Of a stretch of 64,000 nt of DNA, positions 1-9,631 are shown one piece after another. Positions within the stretch are counted from its first letter, which is position 1. Each line of letters starts with the position of its first letter. The DNA comes from Brasilonema angustatum HA4187-MV1 (GTDB lineage Bacteria; Cyanobacteriota; Cyanobacteriia; Cyanobacteriales; Nostocaceae). The position numbers and the translations under genes were made by a program. The stretch covers positions 62,001 through 126,000 of the forward strand of contig JAHHGV010000009.1 of assembly GCA_019359695.1 (NCBI GenBank), written 5' to 3'. Below the pieces are notes generated by a model. It searched no databases and was not told the origin of the DNA. It saw nothing but the letters and a program-made list of their open reading frames with translations.

Positions 1-116
1 TAGCACTCATATTTGATTTTTGAAAAAACTCAGTACATTTTATATTAAGCAAGAGTTAAGCGTTAAGCGTTCCCTATCTCAACTAGTAAGTTCATAAATC
101 AAACCGGATTCCTATA
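1..116. repeat. MITE-like element, copy A (left edge cut by window)
   Basis: The right end (96-116) reads AAATCAAACCGGATTCCTAT plus A, and the left end begins TAGCACTCATATTTGATTTT. The same two ends in the same orientation bracket a second element at 23472-23711, where they form imperfect terminal inverted repeats. Both copies also share an internal direct repeat of TTAAGCG. No ORF is inside, so this looks like a non-autonomous transposable element. About two bases of the left end lie outside the window. Confidence 0.6.
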
Positions 117-129
117 TAACCATGTTGAA

Positions 130-2280
130 TTACACAATCCCTTCTGACATAGCAGCTGTGGTAGTACTGGTAACTTCAGTGGGTACAAGCAGAGCTTCAG
201 TACGTTGAGGTTCTCCTAGCATAACAATTGAACAGGTGAGTTGCTTAGCTAATTGAGTTGTGACATCGCTAATAGCTAATCCTCCGGGAACAGTGCGATT
301 ACGTACAAAAGGTAATACGACTAAGTCATATAGTCGCGCTGCTTGCAAAATCGCTTGAGCAGTATTTTCATGAGGTATGATTTGGATTTCTGGTGGATTT
401 TGCAGTGCTAATCTAGAAATCAGTAAAGATAGTTGCGATCGCCTCCAAGCAATCTTGCTTGAACTAGTACGTCGCTCGCAGACATTTAGTACGGTAACTT
501 GAGCTTGATTTGCATCTGCTAAAATCTGGGCAAATTTTATAGGCTGCAATGAAGGTGTCATCAAATTTTCCAGTGGTACCAAGATGCGCTGAAATTTTTT
601 TGGTGATTCTACCAGACGTGTGACTGCTACTGGACAATGGGATGCCCACAAAACGTTATCAATAACATTACCAAATAAACGTGCTTTGAATCCAGTACGT
701 TTACCCCAACCCATAATAATCAAACTAGCTTTTTGTTCTCGGGAAGCCCTACTAATTCCTTGGGCAAAAGCATCGTCAATTCTTAGCAATGGTTGTGCTT
801 CGACTCCCAAGACTTCACTTAGTGCGGTGGCTTTTGCCAGTAACCGGTGACTTCTTTGCACAGAAGCGTCTAATTGGGGTGCATCCATATGAGCAAAAGC
901 GGTTGCGATCGCTAGTGGTATAATTTTGCCATGAGACTGTCGTGCCAATAGCGCGGCCATTTCAATCAGGTACTGTTGTGTTTGAGGATTATGGACAGGA
1001 ACGACTATAGTGTATGAGCTATCGTTTTCTTCTTGCTTCTGGTAAGCTGGGTTGACACTCCGTGGCTCCTTAATTCCTGAGGAGATTAAACCTGCGGCGA
1101 CTCGACTGGTTATAAATGGTCCCAAGGTTGAAGTAATCAGCATAAGGACAATAATGCTACTTAATATCCTAGAATCAAGCATTGCAGCTCGATATGCCAC
1201 AAAGGTTGCTCCTAACGTTGCACCCACTTGAGGTACAGACAGCGACCACATTGTTAGCGTTTCTTGCCAGTTGTAGCGATAAATGAGTTTTGCCAAAAAA
1301 GCAGCTATAAATTTACTTGCTACTAAAGCGATGATAAGAAAAAATGTTAGCTGTAAGGTATCAATGCTTTGTAAAAAGGCAGGCACATTAATCAATAACC
1401 CAAGGTTCACAAAGAAGATGGGAATAAACAATACACTCCCAACAAACGTGACCTTTTCTTTAACTGGACCTTCTCCCACTGTTTCATTAACAGCCAACCC
1501 TGCGAAAAAAACTCCAACAATTTTTTCTACTCCAATCAATTGTGCTCCCACAGTAGCAAGAAAAACACACAGCAGCACAAACAGAAACTGATTGCCCTCT
1601 TCATCACCAGAATTCCGAAAAAATTGTTTACCTGCCCAATCAAAACCTACTAAAACGACAATTGAGTAGAGTGTTAATAAAGTTACCAATGTCATCAGCC
1701 GCTCAAAGCTGAATGATCCACCTTTCATTGCTATACAGATAGCTAATACTAACAAAGCAGCAATATCAGTAAAAATAGTGGATCCAATAGTAACAGTTAT
1801 CGCTTTGTTATTGACCACACCCAAACGACTAAGAATGGGATATGCCAAAAGGGTATGAGATGCGAACAAAGAACCAATTAATATTGACGAATTCCAGTCA
1901 AGGTCAAAAAACCGCCCAAGAAAAGTTCCCACGACTAAAGGAACCAAAAAGCTCAAGCTGCCAAATCCCAACGATTGATTTTTTGTGCGACGAAACTGCT
2001 GTATATCTATTTCTAAGCCTGCGACAAACATTAAGTAAACTAACCCAATATTTGATAGCACAGGCATTATCGCCGATTCTGTGTTTAATAAATTCCAGCC
2101 GTGAGGACCAAGCACGACTCCCGAAAGTAGCAAACCCACTAATCCTGGTAGTTGCAACCGCTCAAACAGGATAGGCAGGACTAAAATAACTACCAGTAAT
2201 ATCACAAACGGAACGATTGGTTCCTTCGCGAAAATTTGGGAAGTTGGTTCCAACGCAAGAACTTGTGAGATGAGTTCCAT
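130..2280 (-). CDS. Cation:proton antiporter (CPA2 family) with universal-stress-like C-terminal region
   Basis: 716 aa integral membrane protein. The N-terminal half (about residues 25-400) is a Na+/H+ exchanger domain with 11-13 hydrophobic segments, including the family-typical stretch LQLPGLVGLLLSGVVLGPHG and the later segment FVAGLEIDIQQFRRT. Residues from about 430 hold two soluble alpha/beta segments resembling tandem universal stress protein domains (for example SLIIMGWGK and HCPVAVTRL), a layout common in cyanobacterial antiporters. It would exchange monovalent cations for protons across the plasma or thylakoid membrane, with the tail as a likely regulatory nucleotide-binding part. 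Whether Na+ or K+ is the ion cannot be read from the sequence. The gene stands alone, and the ATG at 2280 gives the usual short lead before the first membrane segment. Confidence 0.9.
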   Translation of the reverse strand: MELISQVLALEPTSQIFAKEPIVPFVILLVVILVLPILFERLQLPGLVGLLLSGVVLGPHGWNLLNTESAIMPVLSNIGLVYLMFVAGLEIDIQQFRRTKNQSLGFGSLSFLVPLVVGTFLGRFFDLDWNSSILIGSLFASHTLLAYPILSRLGVVNNKAITVTIGSTIFTDIAALLVLAICIAMKGGSFSFERLMTLVTLLTLYSIVVLVGFDWAGKQFFRNSGDEEGNQFLFVLLCVFLATVGAQLIGVEKIVGVFFAGLAVNETVGEGPVKEKVTFVGSVLFIPIFFVNLGLLINVPAFLQSIDTLQLTFFLIIALVASKFIAAFLAKLIYRYNWQETLTMWSLSVPQVGATLGATFVAYRAAMLDSRILSSIIVLMLITSTLGPFITSRVAAGLISSGIKEPRSVNPAYQKQEENDSSYTIVVPVHNPQTQQYLIEMAALLARQSHGKIIPLAIATAFAHMDAPQLDASVQRSHRLLAKATALSEVLGVEAQPLLRIDDAFAQGISRASREQKASLIIMGWGKRTGFKARLFGNVIDNVLWASHCPVAVTRLVESPKKFQRILVPLENLMTPSLQPIKFAQILADANQAQVTVLNVCERRTSSSKIAWRRSQLSLLISRLALQNPPEIQIIPHENTAQAILQAARLYDLVVLPFVRNRTVPGGLAISDVTTQLAKQLTCSIVMLGEPQRTEALLVPTEVTSTTTAAMSEGIV

Positions 2281-2427
2281 AGGTAGGACGCAGAAGTGGG
2301 GATAGTGAGGCTTTGATTACTTAAGCCTAATCGGTGAATCTATTCAACTGCAAAAGTCACCCCAACGAAAAAATCAAAAAACCAAAGCTTGGCTACCAAA
2401 ACGATGATTGATTACTTAACAAACTAC

Positions 2428-3111
2428 TTATGGATGGATCTGGCTCAATATGAACCGTAAGCGATCGTAATCATCTTTAAGCAATACGCTCAAGGTACGT
2501 CCGGCTTTGATTATCCATTGTCGATCAGCTTTGCGTAACTGATAAACCTCTCGAATGGCAGCTGCAGTTAAAGATTCTACAGGAGCACCATTGACAGAAA
2601 GTAGTGTTTGCAAAAAATTTAGTTCTTCGGAAAACTTAATAATTGCTTCGCTTTCACATCGGAAAACCGCTTGATGAACTTGTGGGGGACGAGGAGGCAG
2701 ATACTGAAACACCCGAGCATTTGAAAAATGAGCATTTGGTGGTTGCTCAAATCCTACAATTGCAGCACGAAACTCTGTTTTTAGCATAGCAAATATCTGG
2801 GGTTGTTCCTCTCGCAAGTCTTGTAGTGACAATCCTAATGCGACTGCCCGATGTACGGAATCCACGGGCATAGTTGTTGCAGAATAGACCACAGCATAAA
2901 TTTGATTGCCTGACTCCTCATCAACTGAACGTACCCAGCTGCCAAACGGAGGCATTGAGGGAAAGCTCAAATCATCAGGTTCCAAACACTGAGCTAAAAA
3001 TTCGCAACTAGAAGTCTCGATAACCTCCGCAATATGATTTGGATGGCGATCGCTTCTATCAAACTGTGGTAGAGGAAGGCGCATAAGCAATTCAAAAACA
3101 GAATTTAGCAA
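2428..3111 (-). CDS. HAS-barrel-like cyanobacterial conserved protein
   Basis: 227 aa soluble protein without signal peptide or membrane segment. Residues about 25-120 contain a beta-rich segment with FGSWVRSVDEESGNQIYAVV, which resembles the HAS-barrel fold (HerA/ATP-synthase-type barrel) found in a cyanobacterial family of this length. The C-terminal half is helical, with LRKADRQWIIKAGRTLSVLL. The biochemical role is unknown. The gene lies upstream of ndhS on the same strand, but a gap of about 250 bp (3567 is the far side of ndhS; 3112-3365 lies between) argues against tight coupling. The family match is from memory of the motif, so the fold is an inference, while the reality of the gene is well supported by length and codon usage. 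Confidence 0.7.
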   Translation of the reverse strand: MLNSVFELLMRLPLPQFDRSDRHPNHIAEVIETSSCEFLAQCLEPDDLSFPSMPPFGSWVRSVDEESGNQIYAVVYSATTMPVDSVHRAVALGLSLQDLREEQPQIFAMLKTEFRAAIVGFEQPPNAHFSNARVFQYLPPRPPQVHQAVFRCESEAIIKFSEELNFLQTLLSVNGAPVESLTAAAIREVYQLRKADRQWIIKAGRTLSVLLKDDYDRLRFILSQIHP

Positions 3112-3365
3112 TTCCTGAGTCAGAAGTCACAAGTCAGAACGCAATGAATCAGAGGAAGAAAACGCCACTGTCTTGTTGACTACTCAATCAAAAATTCAGC
3201 TAGCTTAATAAAGCTGTACTGTACTAGAGAGCATCTACAAGTAGCGAAACCCGATACCAGTCGCCTCAACGAAGGGAACCTGCGCACAGCACTGGCTCCC
3301 CATAGGGCTACCTCCTCCTGACTAACAGGTGCAAGCTTGTTTAACTAATGACTAATGACTAATGA

Positions 3366-3566
3366 CTATTTAGCTTTCTTGCGTCCTGCTGTGGTTTCTA
3401 CAACTTCTAATTCCGAGAGGCGAAAGGTAACGAGTTTATCCCAGTTTCCACCTTCAAACAGGACAGCAACTTTGCCATCACTCAGGCGTTGCACAAGTCC
3501 TTCAAAACGATAGTAGGTGTCTTGTGGATTTTTGACGCGAACAGTTGCTCCTGGTAAGATCATCAT
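3366..3566 (-). CDS. ndhS: NAD(P)H-quinone oxidoreductase subunit S (NdhS)
   Basis: 66 aa basic protein with an SH3-like beta core: [20 protein letters not shown] followed by [20 protein letters not shown]. This pattern is that of NdhS (formerly DUF3252), the small peripheral subunit of the photosynthetic NDH-1 complex that helps dock reduced ferredoxin on the cytoplasmic arm. The length matches the cyanobacterial family (about 65-70 aa), while plant CRR31 has an added transit peptide. The start is one of two adjacent ATG codons. No other ndh gene is next to it; the CO2-uptake ndhF/ndhD/cup genes in this window lie 41 kb away. The alternative NdhO is unlikely because its usual N-terminal pattern is absent. 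Confidence 0.8.
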   Translation of the reverse strand: MMILPGATVRVKNPQDTYYRFEGLVQRLSDGKVAVLFEGGNWDKLVTFRLSELEVVETTAGRKKAK

Positions 3567-3737
3567 CTTTTCCCTTGGTTGTTTCCTGTTAATAGCTTAA
3601 TCTTTCTCAAGCTAGGTTTGTATTGTATTAGTACTATTTACTCATGCTATTGATGAATCATGATAATTTGGGCGAGTATAGCCCACTCCTACAAGGAGTG
3701 GGACAGACAGTCGCTGCTTTCGGCTGAGTTTCAACAA

Positions 3738-5051
3738 CTAATACTTCTGCCGTTGTCGAAAATTTGCGACCGATTCTACCAGCCCCAAGGCAATGAAGTT
3801 TGTTAGCATTGCCGAACGACCATAACTCATCCAAGGAAGGGGAATTCCTGCCACTGGTGCTAAACCAACGGTCATACCAATGTTAACAATCATCTGAAAC
3901 ACAATCATAGACAAAACACCTGCAGCAAGCAAAGAGCCAAAGTTATCTTTGGCAGTTTGAGCAATATGTAATAGCCGGTGACAAATGAAGCAGAAGATAA
4001 CCAATACGACTAGACAGCCAATAAAACCAAATTCTTCGCCTACAGCGGAGAAGATAAAGTCTGTGTGCTGTTCAGGGACAAAATTTAATTGAGTCATAGG
4101 ACCTTTGAAAAGACCCCATCCCGACAATTCACCAGCACCAATAGCAATGCGCGATTGAATCAGGTGATATCCTGCGCCTAGAGGATCGTGTTCAGGATTC
4201 ATAAATACAGTCAGTCGGTCTTTTTGATACTCCTTCAAAATATGGTTCCACGCAAATATACCTAATTCTCCACCCAAAATGTTAAGAGCGATCGCGCCTA
4301 TACCGCCAATGACGTTTTGTTTCCTAGGCAGAGTTAAAAAGCCAACCAGTCCCATAGTAGCTGACCAGATTAACCCTAAGGCTGTTAGGGATATTTGATT
4401 AAACAAAACTATCGGTTGTTCAGATAACGGCCAAGATATGCTGAACAAAATAGCTGCAATAATCGGAGAAACGAGTAGTATTAACCAGCCGGGATGGGCA
4501 TTTGCCCAATACAACATTCCTAAGACAATCGCACCAAAGACCAATGATGTTGCTAAATCTGGCTGTAAGAAGACCAATCCCCAAGGTACAGCGGTGATTG
4601 CCAATGCCCGAAAAACATTATCAAGATTAGAAGCAGTGCGCTTGTGTAACAGTACCGCTAGGGTGATAATTAATCCTAATTTGGCAAATTCTGAAGGTTG
4701 TACGGCAATACCAGCGATGTTAATCCACCGTTGTGCTCCTTTAGCACTATGACCAACTACCATCACGGCGATCAGGCTCAAGTTGGTGATGGCGTAAGTT
4801 ACCCAGTGCAATTGAATCAGGTGTTCGTAACGGCTTCTAGCAATAAATACAGCAATAATTAAGCCAATGGCTCCCATGAGCCAGTGCCACCACCAATCAG
4901 TGAGTCCCTGATTCAACTCCGTACTGCGGATCATGATACCGCCAAAGATGGTGAGAGCAATTGGTAAACAAAATAACAGTAAATCTACTTGCTGCCAAGG
5001 TTTGACCCAGAACTTCCAACGAAGTCTAGGAAGCGAACGTTTTACCAACAT
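3738..5051 (-). CDS. rodA: Rod shape-determining protein RodA (SEDS glycosyltransferase)
   Basis: 437 aa polytopic membrane protein of the FtsW/RodA/SpoVE family, which polymerises lipid II into peptidoglycan glycan strands during cell elongation with a class B PBP partner. Visible family marks are QPSEFAKLGLI in the first half, the loop HTDFIFSAVGEEFGFIG, and the C-terminal GMTVGLAPVAGIPLPWMSYG. About ten hydrophobic segments are present after a basic N-terminal tail (residues 1-20). RodA rather than FtsW is preferred because of the QPDLATSLVF and GMTVGLAPVAGIPLP patterns. The neighbour upstream on the same strand is mrp, with a gap of about 100 bp. A cyanobacterial rodA-mrp adjacency is plausible, but an operon is not proven. 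Confidence 0.92.
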   Translation of the reverse strand: MLVKRSLPRLRWKFWVKPWQQVDLLLFCLPIALTIFGGIMIRSTELNQGLTDWWWHWLMGAIGLIIAVFIARSRYEHLIQLHWVTYAITNLSLIAVMVVGHSAKGAQRWINIAGIAVQPSEFAKLGLIITLAVLLHKRTASNLDNVFRALAITAVPWGLVFLQPDLATSLVFGAIVLGMLYWANAHPGWLILLVSPIIAAILFSISWPLSEQPIVLFNQISLTALGLIWSATMGLVGFLTLPRKQNVIGGIGAIALNILGGELGIFAWNHILKEYQKDRLTVFMNPEHDPLGAGYHLIQSRIAIGAGELSGWGLFKGPMTQLNFVPEQHTDFIFSAVGEEFGFIGCLVVLVIFCFICHRLLHIAQTAKDNFGSLLAAGVLSMIVFQMIVNIGMTVGLAPVAGIPLPWMSYGRSAMLTNFIALGLVESVANFRQRQKY

Positions 5052-5159
5052 TGTATGCGTTTACACTTTAAGTATGAGATTTTAAATTAAAATAACCTAA
5101 AATCTGTATTCCAGCCTGAGCAACTCCAACCAGGCAAAAATTTGAATTTTTTTGTCAGG

Positions 5160-6230
5160 TTATGTCAAAGCAGCAACTGATACTTTGCCAGCAATTGTCA
5201 GGGCGATCGCCTTTAATGCCTGGGCACTAGGGGATTCTGGTTCGGCAATAACCACTGGTACACCTTTGTCACCACCAATTCTAGTAGAAATCTCCAGTGG
5301 TACGCACCCCAGCAACGGCACTCCTAACTCAGCGGCTGTCTTGGAGCCACCGCCGGAACCAAAAATGTCATACTGCTTATCTGGCATATCTGGTGGAATA
5401 AAATAGCTCATATTTTCTACTATTCCTATGATGGGCACATTCATCTGCTGGAACATTCGCAAGCCCTTTCGAGAATCCAGCAGTGCTACATTTTGGGGTG
5501 TGGTGACAATGACTGCTCCCACCATTGGCACTGCTTGGGCTAGTGTCAGTTGAGCATCGCCTGTTCCAGGTGGCATATCTACAATCAGATAGTCTATTTC
5601 TCCCCATTCCACTTGGTAGAGAAACTGGCGAATGACTCCATTGAGCATTGGTCCACGCCAAATGACTGGCTGATCCCGGTCGATTAAAAAGCCCATTGAG
5701 ACTAATTTGACGCCGTAATTGAAAGCAGGTTCCAGAATTTCGCCTTTGTCTGTTGAACGCACTATCATCTCGGCTTCACCCAGTCCTAGCATAGTGGGAT
5801 CGTTAGGACCATAGATATCAGCATCTAGCAAACCAACCTTCGCCCCAGTTTGAGCCAACGCAACTGCGACATTCACAGCAACCGTACTTTTGCCAACGCC
5901 TCCTTTGCCACTGGAAATTGCAATTATATTCTTAACTCCAGCAATACCAGTGCGATCGCTTAAAGGTTTCTGTTGCGGTGTTTCGGCTGTCACCTCTACA
6001 AAGACTTCTTTGACTCCTGGAAGTTGTTTCACAGCTTTTTGGCAATCTTCTACGATAAATTCACGCAAAGGACAGGCTGGAGTTGTTAACACCAAGGTAA
6101 AGCTAACCTTGCTTCCCTCAATTTTGACGTTGCGAATCATGTTCAGATCTACCAGACTTTTACGCAGTTCTGGATCTTGCACTGGTTGCAACACTTTTAG
6201 GACTGAACGAGTATCAAGGACATCGTACAT
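5160..6230 (-). CDS. mrp: Mrp/NBP35 (ApbC)-family P-loop ATPase, iron-sulfur carrier
   Basis: 356 aa cytosolic protein with two parts: an N-terminal MIP18/DUF59 domain (about residues 5-85, with the conserved TTPACPLREFIVEDC) and a deviant Walker A P-loop NTPase domain (about residues 100-340, ISSGKGGVGKSTVAVNVAVA). It is expected to bind and transfer Fe-S clusters, important for photosystem I and other Fe-S proteins. The region after ENMSYF reads IPPDMPDKQYDIFGSGGG, so the CxxC pair that bridges a cluster between subunits in enteric ApbC is not at its usual place. The DUF59 Cys residues may substitute. The ATG at 6230 gives full family length. Confidence 0.92.
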   Translation of the reverse strand: MYDVLDTRSVLKVLQPVQDPELRKSLVDLNMIRNVKIEGSKVSFTLVLTTPACPLREFIVEDCQKAVKQLPGVKEVFVEVTAETPQQKPLSDRTGIAGVKNIIAISSGKGGVGKSTVAVNVAVALAQTGAKVGLLDADIYGPNDPTMLGLGEAEMIVRSTDKGEILEPAFNYGVKLVSMGFLIDRDQPVIWRGPMLNGVIRQFLYQVEWGEIDYLIVDMPPGTGDAQLTLAQAVPMVGAVIVTTPQNVALLDSRKGLRMFQQMNVPIIGIVENMSYFIPPDMPDKQYDIFGSGGGSKTAAELGVPLLGCVPLEISTRIGGDKGVPVVIAEPESPSAQALKAIALTIAGKVSVAALT

Positions 6231-6401
6231 AATGTTTTTAGTCTTTTGATTGCAATAATTTTTAACAAAACGTCTTGTTATCTACTAAAATCTTAACTTT
6301 TAGCGACTCTTCATCGTTCGTAATCTCAAGTTAATAGGCAGTTATCTGTAGTCGGTGAGTCAAAAGTCAGTCACTTTTTGTTCATGACTTATGACTCATG
6401 A

Positions 6402-6926
6402 CTAACAATCAAAACAACCATCTTTGAGAGATTTTCGCTTTCTGGATACCGCTTGTAATGTTGCTTCCTCAACTGCTTGGACTAGGGCTCGTGCTACGCG
6501 ATCCGCGTAGGGACGAGAAAAAGACCAAATTAAAGGCGACAACCAACCACGTAGCGTTACAGAATATGACAAACAAGTGCCACAGACAGTAGATTCTACT
6601 TTATAAGTCACCCGTTCTTCTACACCAGGAATTGCTAGTACTCTGACACTGAGTAACTCCCTAGGATTGACGCGTTCTACAAAAATGCGAATGGGAATTG
6701 GCGACAAGCGTGTAACCGCTTGATAGATGAGTCCAGGTTTGGGTACTAATCCATATGGAACGTTAGTGCTTTTGAATAATGGATGCCAAGAAACATCTGC
6801 TATATCAACCACTTTTTGCCAAAGTTCATCCACAGAAGCAGAACTGATTTCTCGGTAAGTCCGCACCAGAGAAAGGCAAAACCGACGACGTTTGCGCTGG
6901 ACGAATTTGGATAACCAAGCTCGCAT
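6402..6926 (-). CDS. SRPBCC (START-like) family protein
   Basis: 174 aa from the start chosen here. An in-frame extension to 6998 exists, but the ATG at 6926 is preceded by GGGAGGAGG about eight bases upstream, a near-perfect Shine-Dalgarno site, so the 24 extra residues are probably not translated. The core has the pattern of a polyketide-cyclase/START-like fold: SSASVDELWQKVVDIADVSW near the start, a central beta region (PGLIYQAVTRLSPIPIRIFV, LSVRVLAIPGVEERVTYKV) and a C-terminal helix with ALVQAVEEATLQAV. Such proteins bind hydrophobic ligands; none is known for this one. The protein ends in Cys-Phe-Asp-Cys after a Lys/Arg-rich stretch. Role unknown. Confidence 0.7.
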   Translation of the reverse strand: MRAWLSKFVQRKRRRFCLSLVRTYREISSASVDELWQKVVDIADVSWHPLFKSTNVPYGLVPKPGLIYQAVTRLSPIPIRIFVERVNPRELLSVRVLAIPGVEERVTYKVESTVCGTCLSYSVTLRGWLSPLIWSFSRPYADRVARALVQAVEEATLQAVSRKRKSLKDGCFDC

Positions 6927-7677
6927 TTTCCTATTCCTCCTCCCTACACCTTTTGTGGTAACTCTGGCACGGTCAACATTTGCGTTCAGTCCTTGCATTA
7001 AACTTTTTCAAAATTATCCTCGGCATAGTAAGTCGCCATTTCATATATACGCTAATTTGATCAGTGAAGTGTAACTGAGACTTTTTCATTAACTTTCATT
7101 AATAAATATGCTCTTTGAGTCCGGGAATATCAATGTACATTCGCCTTTGGGGGTTGTCTGAGGCTAGGAAACATCGCGCATTATTTTCAAATCCTGGCTC
7201 ATAACTCGATTATCACTCTAGCGTGTTGATTTCGGCAGCGAAAAGAAGATTCGACATAGGGCGGTCTTGTTGAACTGCTTGGTTAGTGACGCTGTGAGCA
7301 AAAATGCTCTCAGCAAAAAACAACTTTATTCATATATATCAATCAGCGCCCCCTGCGGATATGGTCAGAAATTTTTCTTTGGATAGAAGTTGAAATTTTT
7401 CAGGTGGAAAGTGCTTATAGACTTATTTGCCAGAGTGTTGTATTCATCCTAGAACTTTACATAAACATAAACAACTTGAAAAAAATCAATAAAAGCACAA
7501 GCACACACCCATTTGAGGGAAAATAGCTATCTGTAGTCATGTGCGTCAGTCGTCATTAATGCTTGACTATATTTTCATTGAGCAATTTTAGCCTGCTTTC
7601 TGGTGTCAGTTGCTCAGAAATTTTCAGTTGAAAAATTCTTGCTTTTACCAAAATTGTAATAAACGGTTCTTGAGTCT
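6927..7677. other. Intergenic region upstream of hemF
   Basis: About 750 bases between divergent genes without a credible ORF. One imperfect hairpin is visible at 7291-7314: GCTGTGAGCA, four A, TGCTCTCAGC, with one T-T mismatch. The rest is A+T-rich and should carry the promoters of hemF and of the SRPBCC gene, but I cannot place -35/-10 boxes with confidence. Confidence 0.5.
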
Positions 7678-8727
7678 ATGATGACCAACTCCCAAACCCC
7701 AACAATGCGGGCAGAATCTACTCAAACTCTACCAACTGACGCCAAAGCCAGAGTCAGTCGGTTCATGAAACAGTTACAAGACAAAATTACTCAAACGTTG
7801 GCAGAACTGGATGGTGTGGGGAAATTTCAAGAAGATGCGTGGGAACGCCCAGAAGGAGGCGGAGGGCGATCGCGCATTCTGCGTGAGGGTGCAATATTTG
7901 AGCAAGCTGGGGTCGGTTTTTCGGAAGTTTGGGGTTCCCATCTACCACCTTCAATCTTAGCGCAGCGCCCAGAGGCAGCAGGGCACGGTTTTTATGCCAC
8001 AGGCACCTCAATGGTATTACATCCACGTAGTCCTTATGTACCAACCGTTCACCTCAATTATCGCTATTTTGAGGCAGGTCCAGTGTGGTGGTTCGGTGGC
8101 GGTGTAGATTTAACCCCTTATTACCCCTTTGCCGAAGATGCAATCCATTTCCATAAAACACTCAAGCAAGCGTGTGATGCTCATCACCCAGAATATTACC
8201 CGGTGTTTAAACGCTGGTGTGATGAATATTTCTACCTAAAACACCGTGGAGAAACGCGGGGTATTGGCGGACTGTTTTTTGATTACCAAGAAGGTCGGGG
8301 TTCTTTGTATCGGGGTCCTGAGAATGATAGTCCAGCAGCTAGTTACAGTAACCAAATCGGTACACTAGAACCACGGAGTTGGGAAGAACTGTTTGCTTTT
8401 GCACAAGAATGTGGTGATGCCTTTTTACCGGCTTACGTACCAATTGTCGAAAGGCGACACAAAATGGAATATGGCGATCGCGAACGAAATTTTCAACTGT
8501 ATCGCCGGGGAAGGTATGTAGAATTCAACTTAGTGTATGATCGAGGCACGATTTTTGGATTGCAAACCAACGGACGCACTGAGTCAATTCTGATGTCTCT
8601 ACCACCCTTAGTCCGCTGGGAATATGGTTATCAACCTGAACCAAACTCTCCTGAAGCCGAGTTGTACGAAATCTTCCTCAAACCTCAAGACTGGGTAAAC
8701 TGGATACCAAGTAGTCCGAAATCATGA
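7678..8727 (+). CDS. hemF: Oxygen-dependent coproporphyrinogen III oxidase
   Basis: 349 aa cytosolic enzyme of heme and chlorophyll synthesis. It oxidatively decarboxylates coproporphyrinogen III to protoporphyrinogen IX using O2. Family marks seen in order are [52 protein letters not shown] followed by [39 protein letters not shown], and [20 protein letters not shown], covering the whole conserved protein at the normal length. Two ATG codons in a row open the frame; the first is used here. The gene stands alone, with tandem hairpins after it. Many cyanobacteria also carry the anaerobic hemN, which is not in this window. Confidence 0.97.
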   Translation: MMTNSQTPTMRAESTQTLPTDAKARVSRFMKQLQDKITQTLAELDGVGKFQEDAWERPEGGGGRSRILREGAIFEQAGVGFSEVWGSHLPPSILAQRPEAAGHGFYATGTSMVLHPRSPYVPTVHLNYRYFEAGPVWWFGGGVDLTPYYPFAEDAIHFHKTLKQACDAHHPEYYPVFKRWCDEYFYLKHRGETRGIGGLFFDYQEGRGSLYRGPENDSPAASYSNQIGTLEPRSWEELFAFAQECGDAFLPAYVPIVERRHKMEYGDRERNFQLYRRGRYVEFNLVYDRGTIFGLQTNGRTESILMSLPPLVRWEYGYQPEPNSPEAELYEIFLKPQDWVNWIPSSPKS

Positions 8728-8884
8728 GTTCCAAGAAGTGAAGTATTAATCATCTGCAACTCTAAATTCCCTTGAGAGGCTAAATACGAAAATTCTACAC
8801 TCAGTATTCACCACTCACCACTCACCACTTCTTTAGTGAGTTAGACTACTAAAGAGAAGCACTTAGCAATAAATATGACAGTTA

Positions 8885-8939
8885 ATGCTGTAGCTTTTTA
8901 ATCATAAGCTACAGCATCAGATAAACCTGTTGCAGGTTT
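8885..8939 (+). terminator. Tandem hairpins after hemF
   Basis: A perfect 12-bp stem, ATGCTGTAGCTT (8885-8896) with AAGCTACAGCAT (8906-8917) and a 9-nt loop, is followed six bases later by a 7-bp stem AAACCTG-TTG-CAGGTTT. There is no long T tract, so either transcript stabilisation or termination is possible. Position 160 bases after the hemF stop fits a 3' end. Confidence 0.45.
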
Positions 8940-9080
8940 GCGTTCCTCACTCAGTCTGGAACTTATTCCAGTAGTGAAAAGGAGGAAAAGAGTCGCAAAA
9001 ACAAGGGTTTGGCTTTGACCATGTGTTTTGGCGAAACTATACCGTAGTCTCTTTATAGAGGAGTGTCAAGGGAAGGTTCA

Positions 9081-9452
9081 GTGATATATTACATAGATCA
9101 AAAAACTTATACTACCCAAGAGGGCAACAGTGTTACCGTTTTAACACCGACTGGTCGCTTGGATATAACTACTGCTTGGCAATTTCGTCTGAAGTTGCAA
9201 GAGTGTATTTCCAAACTCAGTCGTCATCTTGTAGTGAATCTCAGTCAAATCAATTTCATAGATAGTTCTGGTCTGACCTCTTTAGTGGCTGGAATGCGCG
9301 ATGCTGATAAAGTTAAAGGCAGTTTTCGCATTTGTAATGTGCATCCAGAAGCAAAACTAGTGTTTGAAGTCACCATGATGGATACAGTTTTTGAAATCTT
9401 TGAAACCGAGGAGGAGGCTTTAGAAAGTGAATCTGGTAGTATTGCTAGCTAA
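9081..9452 (+). CDS. STAS-domain protein (anti-sigma factor antagonist family)
   Basis: 123 aa from GTG at 9081, which follows GGGAAGG by four bases. The frame could open six codons earlier at a GTG at 9063, but there the purine-rich site overlaps the start codon. The protein is a single STAS domain: VTVLTPTGRLDITTAWQFR, LVVNLSQINFIDSSGLTSLV with the phosphorylatable-type Ser in the DSSG motif, then GSFRICNVHPEAKLVFEVTM, and an acidic tail. In the SpoIIAA/RsbV family the DSSG serine is phosphorylated by an anti-sigma kinase, and the free form binds that kinase. No kinase or phosphatase partner is adjacent, so the circuit is unknown. Confidence 0.9.
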   Translation: MIYYIDQKTYTTQEGNSVTVLTPTGRLDITTAWQFRLKLQECISKLSRHLVVNLSQINFIDSSGLTSLVAGMRDADKVKGSFRICNVHPEAKLVFEVTMMDTVFEIFETEEEALESESGSIAS

Positions 9453-9470
9453 TATTGGTAGTTAGTACTC

Positions 9471-9596
9471 AGTTGCATTCAAAGATAGTAGGTGGGATGA
9501 GGATCAAAGGAGGGACACAAGAAACAACGGAGGGAAGAATATTTTCCCACACTCCCACACTTCCCCATTTCTAAATACTATTTGGTGAATGCAACT
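9471..9596. repeat. Short MITE-like element with 11-bp inverted ends
   Basis: AGTTGCATTCA at 9471-9481 is exactly inverted as TGAATGCAACT at 9586-9596. The 126-base segment between has no ORF and includes the low-complexity stretch CCCACACTCCCACACTTCCC. It sits between the STAS gene and the convergent cpcT-like gene. Size, ends and placement are those of a miniature inverted-repeat element. Confidence 0.45.
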
Positions 9597-9631
9597 TGGT
9601 ATCAGCAACAGAAGAATCTCCACGTCACAAC

